Assembly (NCBI GenBank): GCA_003117195.1
Contig: BDSI01000122.1
Coordinates: forward strand, 22,030 to 86,029
Origin: Eudorina sp. 2006-703-Eu-15
Lineage: Eukaryota; Chlorophyta; Chlorophyceae; Chlamydomonadales; Volvocaceae
Length of the DNA: 64,000 bases
Direction of reading: 5' to 3'
Position 1 is the first letter of the stretch; each line of letters starts with the position of its first letter. This document shows, in pieces, positions 15,716 through 27,427 of the stretch. A program made the translations under genes and the position numbers. The notes under the pieces were generated by a model. That model was not told the DNA's origin and ran no database searches. It was given only the letters and a program-made list of their open reading frames with translations.

Positions 15716-18624
15716 CTCTGATGAGGAGGGGCGTAGTCCACTTAGTCCACACTGTACCGCCCATCGAGGGGGGTACTCACCGTCTACCGTAATCATCGCC
15801 GGACTGCGTCCACCTGATAGTCCGTTAGCCAGCTCAACTAGCCCAGGTGCCTACAGCCCCCTTGCCACCAGACGCATGCTCTACAGCCGCGTTATTTTGA
15901 CTACCACCAGGCCCGCACACCGACGCCTGTACACCCTTATCATCGCAGGAGCGCTGCAATCCTGTTGTCCTTCAGCCAAATCATCAGAGGGCCCAGGGGC
16001 CAGCCACCCCTCATTCCACTGTACACACGCTGTCAGTAGCGCTGTATATGTCCGCCGAGGCATAGTCGCCTCCTTGAAGCCTAATCTTGGCTCCAGCAGC
16101 TCCTCCAAGGCCGCCGCTTGTCCTGAGATCCATCCTCCTACACCCCGACCTGTACGTCGGTATGGCACGTCGGCCTGGACACGGCATTTCGCAATGGCTG
16201 TGTGCGGTATGCTCATCCTACCTTGGCCGAGTCGACCGTCGTTTATTATTGCTCAGAAGCAGAACTGATCTTTGAGTGATGAATGCCGCGCTTCGATGTG
16301 ACCCCTTCCTTGCCGTACCCGTACCCAAGATTTCCTAAATACGGGTTGCCTCGCAGCGCCGCTGATGCAGGTGCCGGTCCACTCATTCGTCCGTTGATGA
16401 AGACGCGCCGTGATCCTAACCCACGGCTCACCCTGCTGTATCCGAACCGCGCGCTGCGTGGGCGTCAAGTACCAGTCAAGACACTCGGGGCCTGGAGCGG
16501 CGGATAACAACGAACAGAGACAAAGGTTGTAGCGTTCGGAGCGGGGCGGGCAGGGTCCGGGGACTTCGACTGGTCACCTGCAGCAGCCGCATGCGACCGC
16601 CTTCTGGGACAAAAGGATGGGTGCATTGTGTGAATGTCCTGTCGAGTAGTTGGTTGCAGTACGGCAGGCAAGGTCGCTAACGACCAAGTACGGCTCTGCT
16701 GATAAGGACGGCGGCGCGTTGACTTCGAAACACGTCAAGCCAGCAGGTGGGAACATACCGTGCGATTTCATTGGCTGATTGAAGTGCGCGGCGGGGTTGA
16801 GCGCCGTGACCCGTGGGTCGGTGGGTCTGTACGTCTGTATGGCACGGTGTTGTAGCGTTCGGAGCGGGGGGGGCAGGGTCCGGGGACTTCGATTGTTCAG
16901 CTGGGCGCCGTTTGAATGATAGTGGGCAACCCCATGCAACCGCCGCCTGCTGAGACACAAGGACCACTCGTTGCGACACTGCGTTCAGAGCAATGCAGTC
17001 CTTGTATGACATTACTTGGCTGTGCTGTTTCTCGGGCCCTTTGTTACCCTCGCAGGCCTGGTGTTGATGGTGGAGGGCCGCTGCAAGACACTGGACGCTG
17101 CCGTTGACAGGTTTCATCACGTACATGCAAAGGCAATCGGCTCTGCCCTGCACTGCCTGCGCTGGATGGGCGCAGCCCGTTTCCATCAGTATCATCCGGG
17201 GGACCGACGACGGGTCTCGAACCCATAACTACCGCCAGAACGTTGCCGCCCGGAGTCGCCGCTAGAACATGGGACCTTGCAACCTGAATGTGTGTGTATG
17301 TGTGTCTATGTGTTAAAGAGAACTGTGTCTGTGTTAAGCAGGCAGAACAGGAGTGCGTCATATGCGAGGGGCCGAGTGGCGCCCAATAGTTTGCCCGTAT
17401 GCGCATGTATGTATATACGCATACCCCGGTCCGGTTTGCCCGACCCCTATAATGAATAGAAGGCTGCGGTGTCGGAAGAGCGTTGTCGATTTTTGGCGCG
17501 CGTTTGTCGCGGAATACTACCAGCTGGTGCGGGTCGATGCTGTGCGTGCGTGCTATCCTCGCGTTGTTATCGCAATGTGCCCATCTGCAAATAAAACGCC
17601 GCTGTGTATGTGGGGGGGGAGGGCATCCTGCACTTGTTTGCGCCAGGCAGGCTGTTCGAGTCAGGCCGGAAGCGATTTAAGTGTTAAGAAACGGTCCCCC
17701 CAAGCCGCCCACCTCCCCGCCCTGCCCTCGGGGCCCGGGGGCACGGGCGCGGGAAGACGGCCGGGCTGGCCCAGTGCGACGGGTGAGCCGTGGACGGGAT
17801 TTGCGCCCAAGTCCCCCAGGCTGGGTTTGAGCCGGCCAGCCATGAGGATGTGCGCTGTGGTGCTATCAACACAGTGGGATGAACACAGGTCTCTTGCGGC
17901 TGTCACGTACTGCACTGCCTGTACAGCCTGATAGGCTGTCCACACAGGTAGGTGGAGCACGGGTGGAGGAGGCTGCGCCATTGCGCGCCATGTCGGTACG
18001 TGGCAGCTACCGTACGCGCCCAGCCCGGACGGCCGATGGGATGGGTTTCCAAGGACCCAGGGTCATGCCATTCAAGAAAGCGGAACCGCCCAAAATTTTC
18101 ACCAAGACACCCTTCCTCCCGCGCCCCCTATTCCGATCGGCCTTTTGCTCTTGCAGCAGCGCAGCGCGCGTCTGCTTACCGATTTCCTATTTCCCCCCCC
18201 CCCGCCCCCTCGGCCTTCCGTCTTAAGTGAGCTCCCCATAGGTCTGACGGATCCGATCGAGACGCCTGACAGAAGCGCGGCGCGAAATTGCTGTGGATGC
18301 CGGGCTGGCTGGGCTGGCCGCGGCTTTGTTGAGGCCCCTGGGGATCACTTCTGGTCGGTTAGACTCCTCTGATAGATCCTTTTGTCGGACCTCTGTACCA
18401 TTCTTGCATGCATGGTTGGTTCTCCGGAACGGGGTGGTTCCCTGGTAGTGTGGACCCGGGGAGTGTTTCGGTGCACTTGGGGAGCCTGTCCGGAGCGCCA
18501 TGGTGGCGCCAGTTCGTTTAGGCAGTGTATGGTGAGGAAGCCTCGGCTGTAGCCGTTGGCTGTCACCGATGACCCGCGGGGTCCGCTGTAACATCCTTAA
18601 TAATGCATCTGTCCCACTTTCCGC

Positions 18625-18668
<44 letters not shown>

Positions 18669-19106
18669 GCATGTCGTTCGGGCCGCAGTGTTTGGGAGGC
18701 TTCGGGGGCTTCGACGCTAAGCGCGTCGAAGCTCGAACTGCTGTACCCGTACCAAACGAACCCTTCGCGAGGGTACAGCCACAACTTTTTTGAGCTATTT
18801 CTGCGGACATCCCCAGCAGGATACAGCGCAGGTTCACCACTTACTATGTTGGTGTCGAAGCTCGTGAAAGTCGTTACCGGACTGAGGCAAAAACATGTTG
18901 ATATTTATCGATTTGAAGTGACCCATCAGGCGGGCATTCGTTCTGCTCAGCGCAAGCTTGGAAAGCCCTAGTCAGCACCTTCGTACGTCATTTTGACGCG
19001 CGCGGCAACTTCCACGCATTATTTCCCCGCCTCTGCGACCTCTTTGAACAGCCTATTAAAGTTCCCTTAAAACAGTATCCCTACTGCCTGGGAATGAACT
19101 AACGGA
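15716..19106. other. Repeat-rich spacer, no confident gene
   Basis: A minus-strand ORF at 16216-15881 (111 residues) and one at 16510-16253 are not recognised and may be old transposon sequence. A block of about 120 bases at 16524-16640 is repeated at 16849-16975 (GTTGTAGCGTTCGGAGCGGG and on). Repeats include an intron-type element at 18147-18200, an inverted dispersed repeat at 18398-18606, and an (AGC)n run at 18628-18665. The last 150 bases before 19107 are AT-richer and should include the CtpA promoter and 5' UTR. Confidence 0.6.
18398..18606 (-). repeat. Dispersed repeat, ATTATTAAGGATGTTACAG family, copy 2 (inverted)
   Basis: Reverse complement of the repeat at 9866-10035, with high identity from CATTATTAAGGATGTTACAG through GAGAACCAACCA. 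It is intergenic here and intronic at the other site, so it is mobile or ancestrally mobile rather than gene-derived. Confidence 0.8.
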
Positions 19107-22100
19107 ATGCCTATGCTTGAAGGTCCCGTCCTGAATACCAACGCCAGACTCAAGCGCAGGCCTCAAGGCCGCGTAGCGCGGCTGGAGGAGCGCGTTAAAT
19201 GTAATGCAAATCGCCCGCGTCAACCATTGTCAGTCCGCTTGTTGCGACCGACCGCTCCGAATCCCGCCAGCGCACATGCAAACGATGAGGCCGACCGGGC
19301 GCCCAGCTTCCTCCGCACGGCCTGCAACGCGGCTCTGGCCTTCGTGTGCAGCGTGGCCATCACTCTCTCCCCCGTCGTGGAGCCGCTGCCGCTGCTGCCG
19401 GTGGCGCCCGCGCAAGCGGCGGAGGCCTACAGCGTAGCGGCCTACGAGCGCGCTGTGGCGGGTCGGCGGGACGGCGGCGGGGACGGCCCCAACCTTGCGC
19501 TCTTCACGGAGGATGCCCAGCTGGCCATGGCCAGGTGCGCCCGGCGGGGAGTGAGGGGGGGTTCGAGTGGGTGGGTGGGGCCACGGGCCAAGAGGGGGGG
19601 CAGGGACGAGGGCGGTGCATCGCACACAGCGGGGCAATGCGGGGGATTGGGGGCTGGCCTTGACAGCGGGGCCACTCAGACCCAGATGGGACAAAGAGGG
19701 TAAGGGGTAGGGGAGGGGCGGGGTAGGGGAGGGGTGTCACAGCACGATGGATCTTGGAGCCGCCGCTGTTTTTGTCGGGGTGTATTGTTTCCCCTCACCG
19801 CTGCGGGTCACTGCGCTGGGACGGGTACCGATTGGGGGTGGGGTTGGGGTGCCGGATGGTGCCTGCTCACTCCACCTCACCCCACAATATCCACGGCATG
19901 CTTACTGCTCAACGCTAGCTCCCGGTCCCCAATCCGCTCCCTCCCCCCATGTCCCGACTCCCTCCTGCTGCTGCTGCGGGTCAGGCTCCGCGAGTACGGC
20001 CGGTACGTGGAGGCTGTGTGTCCGGAGGAGGAGGCGTGCGGCCCTCAGTGCACCGAGAACCGGGAGGTGCTGGAGAAGGCCTGGCAGGTGGTGGCTTCGG
20101 AGCACTACTCGGCCAGCGGGACCTTCTCACAGGCCGCGTGGGCGGACACATTGCTGGAGGTGCTCAAGGTGAGGGGGCCGGGTGTGTGGAGAGGAGGCAC
20201 GGTTTGGGAATTTGATGGGCATACTGCTGCTGCGCTGCTGCCAGAGCAACGGTCGGATGAAGACTCGACTGTACCAGGATCTCCAGCGAAGTGACGACTG
20301 CCACCGTGTAGGCCTGGATCATTTAATGACTGAAAGCGTAAGCGAAACATATCTGACTAACGCCAATTGTAGCTGGTGAACTTTCGGACCGATGGCGGCT
20401 GTTTGAATACCAAGGAGCCCTAGCTCCTAACATCAAAATAAAAATTGAATAATAAGGTGAAAGAAAATTAATTGTCATGTATAGAATGCAGGTGGGATTA
20501 GTTGCTGGAATCAAGGGTTAGGAAAAGAGAAGGCTTCCCTGCCATACATGCGAGTGCACCTCCCACCCGAACCTCCCCACCCGAGTTTACACCACCACGG
20601 CGCTACAGGACGAAACCCGGAAACCCACAACCATCACTCACCTGGCCGGAAGCAGGCGGAAGCGGAACAAGGGGGAGGAAAAATGGCTCTCCTAACCCAC
20701 CTACATTGCGCATGCGGACGGAGGCGGGTTTGTCGGCGCCGGCAGGTCCACTCCCCCCTACACCCATTTTGTAACAACCCGCTTGATCCGAACTCCCGCT
20801 GCAAGCCGGTTCGCCACCTCCCGGCCCCGGGACCGCCCCCCCCAGCTGCACGTACAGTTGCCGTATGCCCATCCACTTGTATAAATGCAATATTTTTGTA
20901 AAGTTGACATCGACCTTCCCCGCTAAGAGGTCCACAGCCGGCAGATTCGTCTGCTCTCGTAGCTCAGTAGGTAGAGCGTGCGGCTGTTAACCGCAAGGTC
21001 TACAGTTCAATCCTGTACGGGAGCGACTCTTTTCTCGTTTCGGGTTTGGTGCCGCACGCCGTGTCATGGCGCATTAGGCACCCGGGCTTTTCGATCGGGG
21101 GATAAGTCCCCCCGGTGGGGCCCCATGCAGTTAGTTGTCCGTGGGGTGATGCGGCCCCCCCGCTTGGGGATCAAGAGAACGCACATGCGCCGGTATGGAC
21201 GAGGTGTCGCGGATCGAGGCGGATGGATGCTGAATTGCTGATGGGCGCTCGCGGGTGGTGAGCTTGGCACCCCCTGCCGGACGCCGTAGCTCGTGGGGGT
21301 TGAATGGGGGCATGGAGTAAGTCGGACTGTCGGAGGGTTCACCGACCCCCCCTACAGAGAGAGAGAGGCAGAGGCGTGTTTCGGTGGTCTCCCCGACGAG
21401 CAGCCCCCCGGGGGTCAGGGTCAGGGTCAGGGTCAGACCCCGGCGCCGAGGGTACACGATGTAACACGATGCGATACACACACGTCAACCCCCTCATGCC
21501 AACCAAGACAGCTCATGTCAACCAAGACAGCGAAACCGCGAAAAGCCACCGAATGGGTACGGCAGTAGTTGTTGTCCGGGCGGCCGATACCCCTTCCCCC
21601 CTACGTAGTTGTCCGGGCGGCGGCCGACGTCCCGCCGCCCTTCCCCTCGTCGATGGAGATCTGTCGGTACTGTGCCGTTCGCCGATCGGGCTCTGTGGCT
21701 CTGGCAGCCGCGCAGCTTCACTCAGCTACACCCTCCGCCCCCCCCCTTCCCCAGTTTGCAAATGTCTACCAATTTCCTATCCCCCCCTCCCCCCGCTCCC
21801 TACCCCCATGACCCCCCGAGCAGTCCCGCGGCGGTCTGCTCCCCTCCAAGTCCGACCTCCAGTCCGCAATCGCGTCCATGCTCGCCACCCTGGGGGACCC
21901 CTACTCGGAGTTCCTGCCGCCCGCGGCCTTCCGCCGCGCGCTGCGCCGCCCCCTGCCCCGAGAGCAGTCCTACCTGCGGGCTCAGTACGTGGGTGAGCGG
22001 GTGTTTGAGCGCGGGGCCGGGTGGTTGGGCGGGGCCGGGTGGTTGGGCGGGGCCGGGTGGTTGGGCGGGGCCGGGTGGTTGGGCGGGGCCGGGTGGTTGG

Positions 22101-22940
22101 GCGGGGCCGGGTGGTTGGGCGGGGCCGGGTGGTTGGGCGGGGCCGGGTGGTTGGGCGGGCCGGGTGGTTGGGCGGGGCCGGGTGGTTGGGCGGGGCCGGG
22201 TGGTTGGGCGGGGCCGGGTGGTTGGGCGGGGCCGGGTGGTTGGGCGGGGCGGGGTGGTTGGGCGGGGCCGAGTGGTTGGGTCCCATGGGTGGCTGCGCGA
22301 CACGGGCTAATACCATCCCACCCCCCCCCCACACACACCCTCCCCCTCCGCCCCTCTGCCCCCCCTCCCCAGGCCTGGGTCTGGAGCTGGGTCCTGTGGT
22401 ATCGGGTGGGGGGCGGGTGGTGCTGGCGCCGCTGGCGGGGTCCCCGGCGGAGGCGGCGGGGATAGCCCGGGGCGACCGACTCATCAGCATCGGTGAGCGG
22501 CCTCTGGGGGGGGCCTGGGTGGCTGGAGCTGGTGGGGCTGACCCTGCGTGACTCCCTGTGGGGGTGCGGTTGTTCCCCCCCTCCCTCCCTCCCTCCCTCC
22601 CTCCTCCCTCCCTCCCTCCCTCCCTCCCTCCCTCCCTCCCTCCCTCCCTCCCTCCCTCCCTCCCTCCCTCCCTCCCTCCTCCCTCCCTCCCTCCCTCCCT
22701 CCCTCCCTCCCTCCCTCCCTCCCTCCCTCCCTCCCTCCCTCCCTCCTCCCTCCCTCCCTCCCTCCCTCCCTCCCTCCCTCCCTCCCTCCCCCCCCCCCCC
22801 CCCCCCCCTCCCCCCCTCCCCCCCCCCCCCCCCCTCCCTCCCTCCCTCCCTCCCTCCCTCCCTCCCTCCCTCCCTCCCTCCCTCCCTCCCTCCCTCCCTC
22901 CCTCCCTCCCTCCCTCCTCCCTCCCTCCCTCCCCCCTCCC

Positions 22941-22974
<34 letters not shown>

Positions 22975-25900
22975 CTCCCTCCCTCCCTCCCTCCCTCCCC
23001 GGTGTGTCTGCACTGGTTTCCATTACAGTCCCCCGCCGCCCCTCGCTCTCGCCCTCGCCCTCAGCCGTCTCTCCGTCGCCCTCGCGCTCCCCACAACCCC
23101 TTCCCCCTCCCCCCTCACCATCATCATCGTCAAGTCGTCAACGTCAGCGCAGTCAGTACTTCTGGTCCATCGAGCCCTCTAAACGCTCCCCTTCCCTCCC
23201 TCCCTTCCCTCCCTCCCTCCCTCCCTCCCTTCCGGGCCCCCCCCCCGCCCCACCACCTTATTCCATATGTCTGCCAATATCCTATATTCCCCCCCCCCAC
23301 CCCAACCCCACCCCAACCCCTCTCCCACTATTTGGGGCGGGTGTGCAGACGGCACCCGGGTGGACCAGCTGGAGGTGGAGCAGGTCCGGGGCCTTATGCG
23401 GGGCCCCGCGGGGTCCACAGCCACCCTGGAGTGGGTGCCCGCACCCACAGCCAACGCGGGGGCAGCAGCCGCCGCAGCAGCAGCCGCCGCGGTGTCCTCA
23501 TCAGCGGCAGCGGCAGCGGCCCCTCCCGCCGCGGCGGTGTCCAAGGGGCTGGGAGGGCTCCAGGGGGGTCCTCGCAAGGTGATGGACGTGGAGCGGAGGG
23601 ATCTGCCGCAGCCGGCTATCAAGGTGTGTGGGGTGGGGTGGGGTGGGGTGGGGTGGGGTGGCGGTGGTGGATGTCTTGGTTGACGTAGTGGGGGTTGGGG
23701 TTTAGATAGGAGAGAGACGAAGGGGGCATGGAGGGGGCGGACGCGAACACAGTCCAAGCAAGGGGAGTCGGGGAAGGGCCGACGTGTTTGACCGTTACAT
23801 TTAGGGTTGGTTAGGCTAACCGCCTAACAGAACAGGCTGGGGGGGATGAAAGGGCGGTTATGGGGATTTGTGGGGGATGATTGCCCGCGTCCGTCGTGCG
23901 TGGCTGGGGCTTGGCCGGGACTGACTGACTGACTGACTGACTGACTGACTGACTGACTGTGACTGACTGACTGACTGACTGACTGACTGACTGACTGACT
24001 GACTGACTGACTGACTGACTGACTGACTGACTGACTGACTGACTGACTGACTGACTGACTGACTGTGACTGACTGACTGACTGACTGACTGACTGACTGA
24101 CTGACTGACTGGGCGGTATTGTTTAATCGCGGAAGGTGCGCGGCGGACGTGAGGGAGGAGGGGTGGAGTGAAAACAGCTCCTAGACAAGAAAGGGGGGGA
24201 GGTCAGAGGGGGCCGGGGGCCGCCAGGCCGGCATCGTACCGCTTTCGGTGCAGGGGGGATTTCCCCGGGGCCGCACCCCGGGGGATGTCGAGATGCGGAG
24301 GGGGGGAGAAATGGGTTTCTGTACGGCATGGTCTGGGGACGGGCCTCGGGCCCCGCTACCCTTAACCTTAGAGGGGCCCAACCCAGAGCTTGGCCTGCCC
24401 TCTGTCGTACAACGAAAGTCACCATGGCGGCGACTGTTTGTACGGTCTTGTACGGCAAGGGTCGCACCGCCGCCCGCTGGGTCTTTCCTCCCACCCTTCC
24501 CCTCACGGTACGACGCCATTGCCCCCAGGTGTCCAAGATCGAGATGGGCCCGCCGGGCTTCTATGTGACGTATGTACGGCTGCTGTACTTTGGCTCCGAG
24601 ACCACGGAGGGTCTGGAGGCGGCGCTTCGGCGGCACGAGGGCTCCCCGGGTAACCTGGGTTACATCGTGGACCTCCGGAACAACCCGGGTAGGGCGGGGG
24701 GACGGAGGAAGGGGGAGGGGGAAGGGGGAGGGGGAAGGGGGAGGGGGAAGGGGGAGGGGGGAAGGGGGAGGGGAAGGGGGAAGGGGGAGGGGGGAAGGGG
24801 AAGGGGGAAGGGGGAGGGGGAGGGGGCTAGCGGGGGGGGAGGGGGAGGGGGCTAGCGGGGGGGAGGGGGAGGGGAAGGGAGGGGGCAACGGGAGGGGGGA
24901 AGCGGGAGGGGGAAGGGGGAGGGGGCGGGGAGGGGGGGTGGGCTGAAGGACCTGAATGAAGCCGCGCTGCTGCCAAAGGTGCGATGGGGGTACGTCTAGG
25001 GTTTAGGAAGGGGACAGCGAGGGGGTTAGTAGTCAACCGCCATGCTGAGCTGACCTCCTGAGCCGGGGCCTGGGAATGGTGAGGGAGGGGGCTAGGGGAG
25101 GCTCAGGAGGGGGGTAACAGCTAACAGGGCCCCTCGCGGGGGGGGGGGTCAACAGCGATCATGGCAGTTGTGTACGTGGGCATCAGCCGCCCTAAGCACC
25201 CCTAGGGTGGAAGGGGCAGGTAGGTAGATGCGGCGGAGGGGGGAGGGTCGGAGGGGGCGACAGCGAAAGGGCCAACAGCGGAAAGGGTGTGGCTCATCCG
25301 CGCATCCAAAGGGCGCCACCCAAGGGGGGAAACACAGCACTCACACTCACTCACTCGTGAGAGGGATGTCCAGGGAGGGCAGGGCGTCCTCAGACCACAT
25401 GGACTCTTCCCCCCTCCCCTCCCCCGCGTGCTGCCGTACCTCCCGTTCTCCTCCTCCTTCGCCCCTGTCTGTCCTTTCTACCTTCTTCTTCGCCCCTGTC
25501 TGTCCTTTCTACCTTCTTCTTCGCCCCTGTCTGTCCTTTCTGGCCCATCCCCCAGGCGGTGTGTTCGAGGAGGCCATCGCCTCCGCCAGTCTGTTTCTGC
25601 GGAGGGGGCAGGTCATCGCAAAGACCATCCGGGGGCCCGAGGAGGTCATCGATACGGTGTGGCAGGTGGGGGCGGGGTGGTGGGGGGGAGGATCCATGAC
25701 ACATCATGACACACCATGACTCATCATCCTCATGGGGCTGACAACCAAACTCTCACATACCATCCCACTGCACCACCGCCCCCCCCCGCGGGACTTCCTC
25801 CCGCCCGCAGCCCCTTCAGTTCTCCGACGGCCCCAACCTTGCCCCCAACCCCCCGCCCCCCCAATTTCCTATACGCCCCCCCCCCGGCCCCCGCCCCACC

Positions 25901-27392
25901 CCCCAGGTGGGCAGCCTGCCCCCGGAGGTGTTCCCCTCCCTGCCCGGCCGCCTGGCCGCCAAGCCGCTGGTGCTGCTCGCCAACCGGAGCACAGCCAGCG
26001 CGTCCGAGGTGGGGGAGGGGGCCCGGGGGGGGGGCGGGCCCGGGCCCCCGGGCGGGTAGGAGGGGGGAGAAATACACAGCCGGGGCACACCCGCCCCCCC
26101 CCGGGGGGGAGGGTAGGTGCCGTGGTTTTGGGATGGGATGGAGAGAGGGGGAGGCTGAGGGGGAGGGGCCTTCCACGACCCCATACACGTGACGACAACC
26201 TGATAGATCCGCCCCCCTCCCCACCCCCCGCCTTACGAGGGGGTTGGGTGATCTTAGAAATGGCACACGTTGTCGTACTGGGCGTACGGTGTATCGCATC
26301 TCCCGATCTTCTTTTCCCCCCTGCCCTTCCCCGACCTTTCCCCCGCCCTGCCCCCCTCCCTCCTCCCCCCTCTCCAGGTGTTCGCGGGTGCACTGCGGGA
26401 TAACGGCCGGGCCCCGCTGCTGGGGGAGCGCACCTTCGGGAAGGGGCTGGTGCAGGTGGGGGCTGTGGAGGGGGGCCTGTGGAGGGGGGCGGGAGGGGGG
26501 GCGGAGGGGGGCCGGGAGGGGGGGCGGGAGGGGGGGCGGGAGGGAGGGGGGGTGCGGCGGCAGTGCGGCTTTGCCTCCAGGGGGGCCGGTCTCCCTAGGG
26601 GGGGCCCCCGCGGAGCGCCGTTGTATCCGATCTGCGGCACAAACCCAAACCCTGCGTTCTGCATATCCCCCCCTCCCCCCCTTTTGTCCACTCCTTCCTC
26701 ATCCCTCAACCACCGACCGCGCTGCCCCCGCCCTCCCCCCTCCTCCAACCCACCCCACCCCCACCCACCCCGACCCCCGCGCAGTACTACTTCCCGCTGC
26801 GTGAGGGCAAGGACGGCGGCGTACGAGTCACCGTCGCGAAGTAGGTGCCGTACTCGGATACCGTACCGGTCCGGATGGGCGTTTGCGCGCTTACGATTTC
26901 CTGCGTTGTGTGTGTGTGTGTGTGTGTGTTTAGAAATGCAACCCGCCCGCCCGTTGTGTGTGTTAGCAAGGAGAAAAGCTGAGCCGCGAATAAGCAGAAC
27001 CGTGTCCAGCAATGCAACCGACGACTGAGACCGAGACCAGAGTTACCAATATGCCAGGGCGAAGTATGTCGACCATAAGTAGTCCCAAGGTGGTGTAGTC
27101 CGTGATGCTGCAGCGCCCCGTATCGTTGTCGAGCGCCGGTGGGCGCCGTGACGCCAGCAGAAGTAGCGGCTATGACGTCGTAGGCTAATGCAGACGAAAC
27201 TCTACTAAACTACCTACTGATTCTAAGGTGCAGCAAAAGCAAGGGCGTATGCGTCAACAGCGCGTGCAATGCCGACAGCAAGTGCCCGGCAACCGTCCCA
27301 GCCCGTGCAGAAGGAAAAGATACTGACCTGAATGCAGAAACGGGAGCACCAAGCGAAGCAGCACCGTCAGTGGTTAGCGAAACCGTCAGTGG

Positions 27393-27427
<35 letters not shown>

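Noticed and set aside
15712..15760. Hammerhead-ribozyme-like CTGATGAGGA next to the LINE terminus
   Set aside because: The CTGATGAG core is present as a small hairpin, but no GAAA element or closing stems follow at the needed spacing.
15881..16216. 111-residue minus ORF as a host gene
   Set aside because: No family resemblance, isolated, and beside LINE remnants; left as possible transposon debris.
21982..23013. 343-residue minus ORF (and plus ORFs 22548-23688)
   Set aside because: Built from translated minisatellite and CCCT repeats (PAQPPG and GREGG runs). They overlap CtpA introns and contain no domain.
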